Shown here one piece after another: positions 33,801 to 41,541 of a DNA stretch of 64,000 nucleotides. The position numbers and the translations under genes were made by a program. The notes below the pieces were generated by a model that was given only the letters and a program-made list of their open reading frames with translations, was not told the DNA's origin and made no database searches. The stretch is from Pseudomonadota bacterium (GTDB lineage Bacteria; Pseudomonadota; Alphaproteobacteria; Acetobacterales; Acetobacteraceae): positions 124,001 through 188,000 of the forward strand of contig JAJZVV010000003.1 in assembly GCA_021845595.1 (NCBI GenBank), written 5' to 3'. Position 1 is the stretch's first letter, and every line of letters starts with the position of its first letter.

Positions 33801-34074
33801 GCACCGAGTAGGAGTTCAGCGACTGGGAGTCGATATGCAGGATATTGTTGACCGTCGCCGTCAGCGTCCGTTCGTAGAAGTAGGTGATGCGGCCGGAGAC
33901 ATCGCGCGGCACCATGCCGCTGTAGCTCCACACCACCGCGACCACCGGCACACCGATGGTGGGGAAGATGTCGATCGGCGTCGTGATGGCGGCGAGCGAG
34001 CCGAACAGCAGAATCACGATCGCCAGAACGACGAACGTGTAGGGCCGTTTCAGCGCGATCTGTACGATCCACAT
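30886..34074 (-). CDS. RND-family efflux permease (HAE-1-like)
   Basis: This is an inner-membrane resistance-nodulation-division transporter of 1062 aa. It has a first helix at the N-terminus (MWIVQIALKRPYTF), a large periplasmic loop, helices 2-6, a cytoplasmic linker, and the repeated second half. The helix-4 motif reads GMLVDEATVTIEN, so the AcrB Asp407 equivalent is kept but Asp408 is Glu. The helix-10 motif reads GVATANSILVVSF, with Ala where AcrB has relay Lys940. The central linker holds a His-rich run (KHGHAAHGEHGGGHG). No membrane-fusion or outer-membrane partner gene is adjacent. I start at ATG 34074, because upstream codons are not family-like. Confidence 0.9.
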   Translation of the reverse strand: MWIVQIALKRPYTFVVLAIVILLFGSLAAITTPIDIFPTIGVPVVAVVWSYSGMVPRDVSGRITYFYERTLTATVNNILHIDSQSLNSYSVLRIYFQNGTDVSLAMAQITAAAEVVLKYMPAGMTPPAVLQFNAATVPVIQLALSSKVIPENRLFDYAQNFIRPALSTVNGASVPTPFGGKFRQVQADLNLQAMQQFGVSSQDVVQAIQNQNLILPAGTQKIGKFEWYITSNSSPLLLDDINNLPIKSVNGTVIYLRDIAYTHDGNPPQLNIVRVNGARAVLMPVEKIGNVSTLAVISGTKDRIPLISASMPAGLQIDAVGDQSIFVQAAIEGVVHEALIAAALTALMILLFLGSWRSTVIIALSIPLSVLSSIITLSAIGETINTMTLGGLALAVGMLVDEATVTIENINYHLEMGKDIETAILDGAQQIVVPALLSLLSISIVFVPMFMLGGIAGYLFRPLAEAVVFAMTASFILSRTLVPTMANYLLKSESGKHGHAAHGEHGGGHGAVRSRNPLVRFQHGFERGFAHMRDKYRGHLSTAVHRRGRFIPIFMAGTVASLALVPFLGRNFFPYVDAGVMLMHVRAQTGTRVEETARLAEQIETAMRDKLMPPGEIVSFVDNIGMPLSGISLAYQNTGSIGPQDMDILITLKPDHKPTPAYTRMLRTRLPRLFPGATFSFLPADIVSQILNFGSPAPIDIKVVSPHLEEARAYAATVASKLRHVPGAVDVRVQQPGNYPTVQVDVDRTLGGLVGLTQSDVAFSLLADLYGSFQFAPNFWLNYGNGVEYQVAAQVPQYRLQTMSDLANLPITGQAKPQILGALSKFKFGASDAVVSHFDVQPEVDVLLSVQDRDLGAVASDVHRVLAATKSEVPRGGQILLRGQVITMEQAYTQLGFGLIGSIVLIYLLLVVNFQSWLDPFIIITALPAALAGIVWILFTTHTTLSVPALTGAIMCMGVATANSILVVSFARERLMDGVDSITAAIDAGFTRLRPVLMTASAMIIGMVPMSLGLGSGGEQNAPLGRAVIGGLLFATLSTLFFVPAVFSVMHRKANTGHERIG

Positions 34075-34173
34075 GCGGTTTAACCTGCCTCGCTCGGCCG
34101 TGGCGCCGGTCCAGCTGGCGCCGTGGCGTTGGTATGACCCGATCCGCCGGTGCCCGGAACGCACCATGCGGCA

Positions 34174-34196
34174 GCGCCCGCCGATCCGGCGGGCGC
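34174..34196. other. Perfect 10-bp hairpin between hyuB and the RND gene
   Basis: Arms 34174-34183 and 34187-34196 are perfectly complementary around a three-base loop. No T-run follows on either strand. It lies in the 177-nt gap after hyuB and before the RND start (both minus strand), so it may separate the two units or protect an mRNA end. Nothing else is recognisable in this gap. Confidence 0.4.
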
Positions 34197-34251
34197 CTCA
34201 TGGCGCCAGCATCTACCGCATGCCCCCCGCCCGCGCGAAGTATGTTTTGCT

Positions 34252-36036
34252 TTAATCGACCCGGCTCTGATCGCCCCGGCTCTGATCGCCCCGGCTCTGA
34301 TCGTCCGAACGGCCGGCCCGCAGCCGCGCCGTGGCGGCCTCGTCCACCGCCCCCGCCGCGGTCAGCGCCACAGCGTAGAGACGTTCCGCCGCCTCGGGCG
34401 AGACCAGCCCGTCGCGCACGTCCCGCGCGACCAGCGCCGGCGGGCGTTCCAGCGGGTCGCCCATGCCGCCGCCGCCCGGCAGTTCGAGCACCAGCCGGTC
34501 GCCCTCGGCGATGGTCTGGAACCCTTTGGCCCGCAGCGTCTGCCCGTTGCGCGTCCGCACCACCCCCGCCGCCCCCGCGAGCCCGCCGGCGCGGCCCCGC
34601 GGCGGGTGCTGCACGCGGTCGAACACGGCATTGCAGGCGAATTCGAGGTCGCCCAGCGTGCCGATTTCCATCACCTGCCCGACCCCGCCGCGCGTCCGCC
34701 CCGCCCCGCCGCTGTCAGGCCGGAACTCCTTGCGCCAGAACAGGACCGGGCCGACATTTTCCGTCGCCTCCACCGCCATGGTCCGGACGCCGGAGGGAAA
34801 GGCGGTGGCGTCCAGCCCGTCGCGCTCCGCCCGGGCCCCGGTGCCGCCGGAGTTGAACGTGATGACCTCGAAATCCTCGATCACCCGCCGGTTCCCCGTG
34901 GCCGGCCCGGACACCGCGCCGCCGCCGCGCAGCGGCGGGTTCCACAGGCACGACGAGCCCTCGGCCGCCACCCGCTCCGGCACCACCTGGAACAGGCAGC
35001 CCATCATCAGGTCCGGCAGCAACTGCCCGATCACGTGCCGCAGCGAGACTGGCCAGGGCCGCGGCGCGTTGAGGATGCAGCCTTCCGGGATGCGCATCCG
35101 AAACGGCTGCAGGCTGGCCCAGTTGTTGGGCACGTCGGGGGCCACGACCACCTTGATGCCGAAGCTGGCATAGGCGCGGCAATAGGCCGGCGGGACGTTG
35201 ATGCCCCGCGCCGAGACCGGGGACGTGCCGGCGAAATCGACCTCGATCGAGTCCGTGCCGATGGTCATCGCCGCGCACAGCGTCACCGGCGCCTCGTAGC
35301 CGTCGGCACGGATCTCGGCGGTGATGCGGCCCGGCGGCAGGGCGGCGATCGCCGCCAGCGTGGCGCTGCGCGAGTTCTCGAAAATGAAATCGGCCAGCGG
35401 CGCCAGGCTGTCGATGGCGAATTCGGACAGCATCTCGGCCAGCCGCCGCGCCCCGGCCTCGTTGCAGGCGCACAGCGAGTAGACGTCGCCTTCCAGCTCC
35501 ACCGGCAGGCGCGACCCGGCGCGCAGGAAGGCGAAGAACGTCTCGTTCCGCCGTCCCTCCTCGAAGCAGCGCAGGATCGGGATGGTGAGCCCTTCCTCGA
35601 AGACCGAGCGCCCCTCCGGCCCCATGCCGAGCCCGCCGATATCGATGACATGCGCGGTGTTGGCGAACAGCGCCACCAGCCGGCCGTCGTGGAAGGCGGG
35701 GGTCACGACCGTCAGGTCGTGCAGATGCCCGGTGCCGATCCAGGGGTCGTTGGTGATGAAGTGATCGCCCGGCCGCATGGTCTCGGCCGGGTATTGGCGG
35801 AGAAAATGGCCGACGCTCTCGGACATCGAATTCACATGCCCCGGCGTGCCGGTGACGGCCTGGGCCAGCATCCGCCCCTCGCGGTCGAAAATCCCCGCCG
35901 AGAGGTCTCCGGCCTCGCGCACCGTAGTGGAGAAGGCGGTTCGGATCATGGTCTGCGCCTGCTCTTCGACCACGGCGATGAGCCGTGTCCACATCACCTG
36001 CAGGCGGATGCGCGTCAGTGCGTCCGAGACCGTCAT
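34252..36036 (-). CDS. hyuB: Hydantoinase B / 5-oxoprolinase beta-type subunit
   Basis: HyuB-type proteins are the hydrolytic partner of HyuA in ATP-dependent opening of hydantoins or 5-oxoproline, and relatives act in ketone carboxylases. Conserved segments are EEQAQTMIRTAFSTTVREAGDLSAGIF near the N-terminus (about residues 23-49), HVNSMSESVGHF, and a central NDPWIGTGHLHDL. Length is 594 aa, as expected. ATG 36036 overlaps the hyuA stop as ATGA. The last 20 residues are an added tail made of three DQSRG-like repeats, encoded by a 15-bp tandem repeat. Confidence 0.9.
   Translation of the reverse strand: MTVSDALTRIRLQVMWTRLIAVVEEQAQTMIRTAFSTTVREAGDLSAGIFDREGRMLAQAVTGTPGHVNSMSESVGHFLRQYPAETMRPGDHFITNDPWIGTGHLHDLTVVTPAFHDGRLVALFANTAHVIDIGGLGMGPEGRSVFEEGLTIPILRCFEEGRRNETFFAFLRAGSRLPVELEGDVYSLCACNEAGARRLAEMLSEFAIDSLAPLADFIFENSRSATLAAIAALPPGRITAEIRADGYEAPVTLCAAMTIGTDSIEVDFAGTSPVSARGINVPPAYCRAYASFGIKVVVAPDVPNNWASLQPFRMRIPEGCILNAPRPWPVSLRHVIGQLLPDLMMGCLFQVVPERVAAEGSSCLWNPPLRGGGAVSGPATGNRRVIEDFEVITFNSGGTGARAERDGLDATAFPSGVRTMAVEATENVGPVLFWRKEFRPDSGGAGRTRGGVGQVMEIGTLGDLEFACNAVFDRVQHPPRGRAGGLAGAAGVVRTRNGQTLRAKGFQTIAEGDRLVLELPGGGGMGDPLERPPALVARDVRDGLVSPEAAERLYAVALTAAGAVDEAATARLRAGRSDDQSRGDQSRGDQSRVD
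34261..34305. repeat. 15-bp tandem repeat, three copies
   Basis: The unit CCGGCTCTGATCGCC occurs at 34261-34275 and 34276-34290 exactly, and at 34291-34305 with one change. It lies inside the 3' end of hyuB and gives the C-terminal DQSRG repeat. Copy number could vary by slippage. Confidence 0.85.
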
Positions 36037-38108
36037 GGCCGCTCCCGCCACAGTTCGATCGCGCCTCCGGCGCCGATCCGCGCCCGCCACGCGGGGCCGA
36101 CGAGCGTCGAGGTGGCGGCCTCGGTGATGATGGCCGGGCCCGAAAGATGCGCGCCCGGCGGCAGTGCCGCGCGGTCATGGACCGCCCATTCATGGACCCG
36201 CCCGCTTTCGGTCTCCCGCACCAGGCGCCTGGCCTGCGCGTGCGCGGCGCGGGCAGGCGCGTCCGGCGGGGCGGGCGCGGCCGGCGGGGCGGGCACGGCC
36301 AGGGTGAGGGCGAAGCTCAGCATCTCGATGTCCGAGCCCGGGACGGGGCGGTCGTAGAAGGCGGCGTATTGCGCGTCATAGGCGGTGCGGATCACGCCGG
36401 CGTCCGCCGCGGTCAGTGCCCGCACCGGCAGCGGCACGGGAATCTCGTGGCCCTGGCCGACATAGCGCATGTAGGCGATCCGCCGTTCGCTCGCCGCCGC
36501 GCCCGGCGCTGCCGCGGCGACGATGCCGCCGGCCTCGCGCGCCATGTCGGCGAACAGCGCATTCACCGCGTCCGGCTCGAAGCGGGCGAGGCGCTGGTAA
36601 AGGCTGCGCACCACTTCGTAGGCGACCGGCGCGCGCAGGAACCCGATGGCGCTGCCGACCCCGGCGCCTTCGGGGATGCGGATGCGGTCGATGCCCAGCC
36701 GCTCGGCCAGACGGCAGGCATGCACCGGCCCGCCGCCGCCAAAGGCGATCAGCGTCCGTCCGGCGAGGGTCGCGCCGCTCTCCGCGGCATGGACGCGCGC
36801 CGCGTTGGCCATGGTCTCGTCCACCATCTCGACGACGCCGAGCGCGGCCATCGCGGCATCGAGCCCGAGCGCCGCACCGATCGGCGCCAGGGCGCGCTCG
36901 GCCGCCGCCGTGTCCAGGACCAGGCGCCCGCCGGCGAAATGGTCGGGATCGTAGCGCCCGAGCGCGAGATTGGCGTCGGTCACCGTCGGCTGCGCGCCGC
37001 CCCGGCCGTAGCAGGCCGGGCCCGGGTCCGCCCCGGCGCTGTCCGGGCCGACGGCGATGCGGCCGAGCCCATCCACCCGCGCCAGGCTGCCGCCGCCGGC
37101 GCCGATCTCCACCATCTCGATCACCGGAATGCGCAGCGGCAGCCCCGAACCCTTCTTGAACCGCCCGATCCGCGCCACCTCGAAGCTGCGCGCGGTCTTC
37201 GGGCGGGCCGCGTCGATCAGGCAGATTTTCGCCGTCGTCCCGCCCATGTCGAACGAGAGCACGCGCGCGAGCCCGGCGGCGGCGGCGAGATCCGCGGCGA
37301 AGATGGCGCCGCCGGCGGGCCCGCTCTCCACCAGCCGCACCGGGAAGCGCAGCGCCGTCTCCAGGCTCGCCAGCCCGCCGCCCGAGAGCATGAGGAACAT
37401 CGGCGCGCTGACCCCGAGCCCGCGCAGCGCCTCGGCCAGCAGAGCCAGGTAGCGCGCCATCAGCGGCTGGATATAGGCGTTGGCGGCGGCGGTGGAGAAC
37501 CGCTCCCACTCCCGCATCTCCGGCGAGACCTCGGCCGAGAGCGAGATCGGCACATCCGGCAGCAACGGGGCGAGGATGGCCCGCGCCCGCTGCTCGTGCG
37601 CCGGGTTCACGAAGCTGTGCAGGAAGCCGATGGCGAGGCTGCCGACGCCGTCGGCCGCGAGGCGGGGCGCCAGCGCCGCCACGGCGTCCTCGTCGAGCGG
37701 GCGCAGTACGCGTCCGGCGCGATCGAGCCGTTCCGGCACGGTGTAGCGCAGATGCCGCGGCACCAGCGGCTCCGGCAGCACGATGTCGAGCTCGTACTGG
37801 TCGTAACGGCTCTCGTTGCCGATCGCCAGCACGTCGCGGAACCCCTCCGTCGTCACCAGCGCCGTGCGCGCGCCCTTGCGCTCGATGATGGCGTTGGTGG
37901 CGAGGGTGGTGCCGTGGATGACGAGCCCGATCGCCGCCGGCGCCAGCGCGGCCTCGGCGAGGATGCGGTGCACACCGGCCAGCACGCCGCGTTCGGGCTC
38001 GGCCGGCGTCGTCAGCACCTTGGCGGTGACCAGCCGGCCACCGACCTCCAGGGCGAGATCGGTGAAGGTGCCGCCGATGTCGATCGCCAGCCGGGCCGTG
38101 CCGGTCAT
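36033..38108 (-). CDS. hyuA: Hydantoinase A / 5-oxoprolinase alpha-type subunit
   Basis: HyuA is the ATP-binding subunit, with an actin-like fold that activates the substrate lactam or ketone for HyuB. The first phosphate loop is IDIGGTFTD at the N-terminus and the second is SFDMGGTTAKICLI. Length is 691 aa from ATG 38108. A GTG at 38138 is also in frame and would overlap acoC by 11 nt. It lies 19 nt after acoC, in the same operon. N-methylhydantoinase, 5-oxoprolinase and acetone-carboxylase-like activities are all possible within the family. Confidence 0.9.
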   Translation of the reverse strand: MTGTARLAIDIGGTFTDLALEVGGRLVTAKVLTTPAEPERGVLAGVHRILAEAALAPAAIGLVIHGTTLATNAIIERKGARTALVTTEGFRDVLAIGNESRYDQYELDIVLPEPLVPRHLRYTVPERLDRAGRVLRPLDEDAVAALAPRLAADGVGSLAIGFLHSFVNPAHEQRARAILAPLLPDVPISLSAEVSPEMREWERFSTAAANAYIQPLMARYLALLAEALRGLGVSAPMFLMLSGGGLASLETALRFPVRLVESGPAGGAIFAADLAAAAGLARVLSFDMGGTTAKICLIDAARPKTARSFEVARIGRFKKGSGLPLRIPVIEMVEIGAGGGSLARVDGLGRIAVGPDSAGADPGPACYGRGGAQPTVTDANLALGRYDPDHFAGGRLVLDTAAAERALAPIGAALGLDAAMAALGVVEMVDETMANAARVHAAESGATLAGRTLIAFGGGGPVHACRLAERLGIDRIRIPEGAGVGSAIGFLRAPVAYEVVRSLYQRLARFEPDAVNALFADMAREAGGIVAAAAPGAAASERRIAYMRYVGQGHEIPVPLPVRALTAADAGVIRTAYDAQYAAFYDRPVPGSDIEMLSFALTLAVPAPPAAPAPPDAPARAAHAQARRLVRETESGRVHEWAVHDRAALPPGAHLSGPAIITEAATSTLVGPAWRARIGAGGAIELWRERP

Positions 38109-38127
38109 GTCCGGAGGGCGGCTCCGC

Positions 38128-39252
38128 TCAGATGCCACCGCCGGCCAGCGAGGCGATCCGCTCGGCCGTGTCCGCCGGACGCTCCATCTGCGCCATGTGC
38201 CCGGCCTCGTCGAACAGCGTCACCCGCACATGGGCCGGGAGATTCTCCGCGTGCGCGGCGGGGATGATGGCGTCCCGCCGGCCCCAGATCACCTGCGCCG
38301 GGGTCCGCGGCGTGTCCAGCACGGCGCGCAGCGAGGCTGCCTGCCGCCCGTCGGGGAACTGCGCCGAGGCGATCGCCCGCAGCGCCGCCTCGACGCCGTC
38401 GAGCCGCTTGTAGCGCAGGACCGTTTCGACCATGTCCTGGCCAACCAGCGTCGGATCCGCGAACAGGGACTGCAGCAGCGGCGTCAGGTGCTTGCCGCGC
38501 CTTGCCTCGATGAAGCCCTCGATATAGCCGCGGTTGATCTCCGGGCCGAGCCCGGCGGGGGAGATCAGGCTGAGGCTCAGCACCCGCTCGGCGCTCGCCT
38601 CGGCCATCGCCAGCGCCACGGCGCCGCCCATGGAATGGCCGACGAGATGGGCGGCGGAAATCCCCAGCGCATCCATGGCGGCGAGGACGAAGCCGGCGAG
38701 CCCGGCCGCGTCCGGCGCCGACACCTGCTTGGTCGACCCGCCGTGGCCGGGAAGATCGAGCGCGATGGTGCGGAAACGCTCGGCCAGCGCCGGCTGGAGG
38801 AACATCCAGTTGTTGAGGTCGCCACCGAAGCCGTGAATGAACAGGATCACCGGCGCCTCGGCCGGGCCGGCGGCCAGGACCTGCGCCGTGCCCTGCGCCG
38901 TCTCCACCCGTTCCGGCCCCGCGGCCGCGGCGCCGGCCTCGGCCTGGCTGGCGGCGAAGCGGGACTGGAAATCGGCGACGAAGGCGTCGATGTCCGCGTC
39001 CGGCACGGCATCGTCGGCGACGACGCCGATCAGCGCCCCGACCGGGGCCATCATCCCGGCTTCCAGCACCTGGCGGCGGAGCTTGCCGCTGACCGGCGAT
39101 TCATAGGCGCTGGTGATTTTCGAGGTTTCGATATCGGCGATCTCCTCGCCCTGCCGGATGGTCTCGCCCGGCTGCTTCTGCCAGGCGGCGACCATGCCCT
39201 CGGTCATCGCCAGACCGAACTTGGGCATGGTCAGCGGCAGGATGGCGGCCAT
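38128..39252 (-). CDS. acoC: Acetoin dehydrogenase-type E2: lipoyl domain plus alpha/beta hydrolase
   Basis: AcoC-type proteins carry the acyl group from E1 on a lipoyl arm to CoA. Residues 1-80 form a lipoyl domain with Lys45 in DIETSKITSAY. After an Ala-rich linker, residues 130-374 form an alpha/beta-hydrolase fold with IHGFGG, nucleophile Ser207 in GHSMGG, Asp in WGRRD, and His in EAGHMAQ. This architecture, not the usual E2 catalytic domain, is typical of acetoin dehydrogenase. Length is 374 aa. The start overlaps the acoB stop by one base (TAATG). Other 2-oxo or diketone substrates are possible. Confidence 0.88.
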   Translation of the reverse strand: MAAILPLTMPKFGLAMTEGMVAAWQKQPGETIRQGEEIADIETSKITSAYESPVSGKLRRQVLEAGMMAPVGALIGVVADDAVPDADIDAFVADFQSRFAASQAEAGAAAAGPERVETAQGTAQVLAAGPAEAPVILFIHGFGGDLNNWMFLQPALAERFRTIALDLPGHGGSTKQVSAPDAAGLAGFVLAAMDALGISAAHLVGHSMGGAVALAMAEASAERVLSLSLISPAGLGPEINRGYIEGFIEARRGKHLTPLLQSLFADPTLVGQDMVETVLRYKRLDGVEAALRAIASAQFPDGRQAASLRAVLDTPRTPAQVIWGRRDAIIPAAHAENLPAHVRVTLFDEAGHMAQMERPADTAERIASLAGGGI

Positions 39253-40280
39253 TACTCCGCCGCCTGCTTCGAGGGCGCGCGCATGGTCGCGCGGACCGCG
39301 GCGGCGATCTTCTCGGCATTGGGCACGAACTCATCCTCCAGCGCCGGCGCGAATGGAACCGGCGTGTGCGGCGGCGAGACCATGCGGATCGGCGCCTTCA
39401 GCGCGTCGAACGCCTGCTCGGCCACCTGGGCGGAGATGTCGGTGGCGAGGTTGCAGCGCGGCGAGGCCTCGTCCACCAGCACCAGCCGCCCGGTCTCGCG
39501 CACGCTCTCGAGGATCGACGGCAGATCGAGCGGCGAGGTGGTGCGCGGGTCGATCACGCTGCAGGAGACGCCCTCCTTCGCCAGCGCCTCGGCCGCCTGG
39601 CTGGCCATCGTTACCATGCGCCCGAAGGCGACGATGGTGACGTCCTCGCCCTCGCGCACGAACCGCGCCTCGCCGAACGGGATGGCGTAGGGCTCGTCCG
39701 GCACCTCCTCCTCGACGTCGTACATCACCTTGTGCTCGAAGAAGACCACCGGATCATCGTCGCGGATCGCCTGGATCAGCAGGCCCTTCGCTTCATAGGG
39801 CGAGGACGGGATCACCACCTTCAGCCCGGGGATGTGGGTGAAGATGGGGTAGAGGCACTGGGAGTGCTGGCTGGCGGCGCGGAATCCGGCGCCGAACATG
39901 GTGCGGATCACCAGCGGCGTCGTCGCCTTGCCGCCGAACATGTAGCGGAACTTGGCCGCCTGATTGAAAATCTGGTCGAAGCAGACGCCCATGAAATCGA
40001 CGAACATCAGCTCGGCGACCGGACGCAGCCCGCGCAGCGCCGCACCCGCCGCGGCACCGATGAAGCCGCTCTCGGTGATCGGCGTATCGAGCACGCGCTC
40101 GCGGCCGAACTTGCCCATCAGCCCCTTGGTGACGCCGAGCACGCCGCCCCAGGCATCGTCCTCGCCCGGCGCGCCGAGACCACCGGCGATGTCCTCGCCC
40201 ATGATCACCACGCGCGGGTCGCGTTCCATCTCCTGAGCGAGCGCCTCGTTGATGGCTTGGCGGAAGGATTTCTTCGACAT
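39252..40280 (-). CDS. acoB: TPP-dependent acetoin dehydrogenase-type E1 beta
   Basis: This is the beta subunit of a 2-oxoacid/acetoin dehydrogenase E1 heterotetramer. It has GEDIAGGLGAPGEDDAWGG and TPITESGFIGAAAGAALRGL near the N-terminus, IRTMFGAGFRAASQHSQ in the middle, and the C-terminal transketolase domain with VIDPRTTSPLD. Length is 342 aa. It is 19 nt downstream of acoA and overlaps acoC, so the three subunits should be made in step. Confidence 0.9.
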   Translation of the reverse strand: MSKKSFRQAINEALAQEMERDPRVVIMGEDIAGGLGAPGEDDAWGGVLGVTKGLMGKFGRERVLDTPITESGFIGAAAGAALRGLRPVAELMFVDFMGVCFDQIFNQAAKFRYMFGGKATTPLVIRTMFGAGFRAASQHSQCLYPIFTHIPGLKVVIPSSPYEAKGLLIQAIRDDDPVVFFEHKVMYDVEEEVPDEPYAIPFGEARFVREGEDVTIVAFGRMVTMASQAAEALAKEGVSCSVIDPRTTSPLDLPSILESVRETGRLVLVDEASPRCNLATDISAQVAEQAFDALKAPIRMVSPPHTPVPFAPALEDEFVPNAEKIAAAVRATMRAPSKQAAE

Positions 40281-40299
40281 GGCTTGCTTCCCTCGCGCG

Positions 40300-41283
40300 T
40301 CAGTAGCTGAGATAGACGTCGGTGAGCAGATCGGCGGATTTCGGCGCAGCGGCGGATTTCGCCGTGCGCACGCTGTCGTCGATCAGCGCCAGCACCTCGC
40401 GGTCGACGCCGGCGAGATCGTCCTCGCCGAGCAGCTTGGCCTCGGTCACGCGGCGGCGGAACCGGTCGAGCGTATCGATCTCGGCGCGCAGGCGGGCCAC
40501 TTCGCCATCGCGGCGATAGGCCTGGCCGTCGCCCTCGAAATGCCCGTAGTAGCGGTTGAGCTTGAGGTGCAGGAACGACGGCCCGCCGCCCGAGCGCGTC
40601 CGTTCGATGGCCTCGCCGGCGGCGTCGTGCACGGCGAAGAAATCATGCCCGTCGACCCGCACGCCCGGAATGCCGAAGCCCTCGGCGCGCTTGATCGCGT
40701 CGCCGCCGACCGACCAGCCGCTGGCCGTCGATTCCGCGTAGCCATTGTCCTCGAGGACGAAAATCACCGGCAGTTTCCACACCGTCGCGAGATTCATCGA
40801 TTCCGCCGTGGTGCCCTGATTGGAGGCGCCATCGCCGCCGAAGGCGACCGCGACGCCGCCGGTCTTCAGCGTCTTCGCCGCCAGGGCGGCGCCGCAGGCG
40901 AGCGGCGCGCCGCCGCCGACGATGCCGTTGGCGCCGAGCATGCCCTTGGACACGTCGGCGATGTGCATCGACCCGCCCTTGCCGGCGCAGAGCCCGCTCT
41001 TGCGCCCGTAGATCTCGGCCATCATGCCCTGCACGTCGCAGCCCTTGGCGATGCAGTGGCCGTGACCGCGATGGGTCGAGGCGATGGCGTCCTTGTCGGT
41101 GAGGTGCATGCAAACGCCCACGGCGCTCGCTTCCTCGCCGGCATAGAGATGCACGAAGCCGGGAATTTCGCCGGTGGCGAACTCGGCGTGCACCCGCTCC
41201 TCGAATTCGCGGATGGTGCGCATCTGACGGTAGGCCCGCAGCAGATCTTCGCGACTGAGCTGCAGAGCGCGGCTCATGGCCAT
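40300..41283 (-). CDS. acoA: TPP-dependent acetoin dehydrogenase-type E1 alpha
   Basis: This is the alpha subunit that binds thiamine diphosphate. The TPP motif is GDGASNQGTTAESMNLA ending about 30 residues later in EDN. Upstream are FVHLYAGEEASAVG and the conserved THRGHGHCIAKG. Length is 327 aa. ATG 41283 has AGGAGG eight nt upstream. A second ATG two codons on is less well spaced. It is the first gene of the acoABC-hyuAB unit. No E3 (lipoamide dehydrogenase) or acoR regulator gene is present nearby. Confidence 0.9.
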   Translation of the reverse strand: MAMSRALQLSREDLLRAYRQMRTIREFEERVHAEFATGEIPGFVHLYAGEEASAVGVCMHLTDKDAIASTHRGHGHCIAKGCDVQGMMAEIYGRKSGLCAGKGGSMHIADVSKGMLGANGIVGGGAPLACGAALAAKTLKTGGVAVAFGGDGASNQGTTAESMNLATVWKLPVIFVLEDNGYAESTASGWSVGGDAIKRAEGFGIPGVRVDGHDFFAVHDAAGEAIERTRSGGGPSFLHLKLNRYYGHFEGDGQAYRRDGEVARLRAEIDTLDRFRRRVTEAKLLGEDDLAGVDREVLALIDDSVRTAKSAAAPKSADLLTDVYLSY

Positions 41284-41337
41284 GGGGCGTCCTCCTGGTT
41301 CTTGGCTGCCCCGAAACCGCGTGGTTGCGCTTGAGTG

Positions 41338-41541
41338 CTAGGCCCGGCCGAACCGAACTCGCCCCTCGCAACCAACGCGTTCAGGCGCGTGCCCCGGACT
41401 CTCCCGAAACCAGCAGGGCGAGTCAAGCGCCGCCCAGCGCGCCACGCATGCGGCATGGTCGCCGGCCCGCAGCGCCGGCACGACGAAATCCGCCGCGTCC
41501 GCCAACGCCGATGCGATCGGGCGCTGGCTCCGGCGCCTCAT
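41338..41541 (-). CDS. Possible small ORF coupled to ridA
   Basis: A 67-codon frame starts with an ATGA overlap at the ridA stop and ends 54 nt before acoA. Its first 45 codons have strongly GC-rich third positions like its neighbours (segment ALADAADFVVPALRAGDH). The last third is less biased. I recognise no family and there is no signal or membrane segment. It could equally be non-coding spacer. Confidence 0.3.
   Translation of the reverse strand: MRRRSQRPIASALADAADFVVPALRAGDHAACVARWAALDSPCWFRESPGHAPERVGCEGRVRFGRA

Noticed and set aside
34174-34196. Intrinsic terminator of the aco-hyu operon
   Set aside because: The stem is perfect but no T-run follows on the minus strand, so I list it only as a hairpin.
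34261-34305. CRISPR or mobile-element signature from the short tandem repeats
   Set aside because: There are only three 15-bp units without spacers, inside a coding sequence, and no cas or transposase genes are in the window.
41284-41337. Sigma-54 promoter for the aco genes, as in classical acetoin operons
   Set aside because: I looked for a GG-N10-GC core with TGGCAC/TTGC context before acoA and found none.
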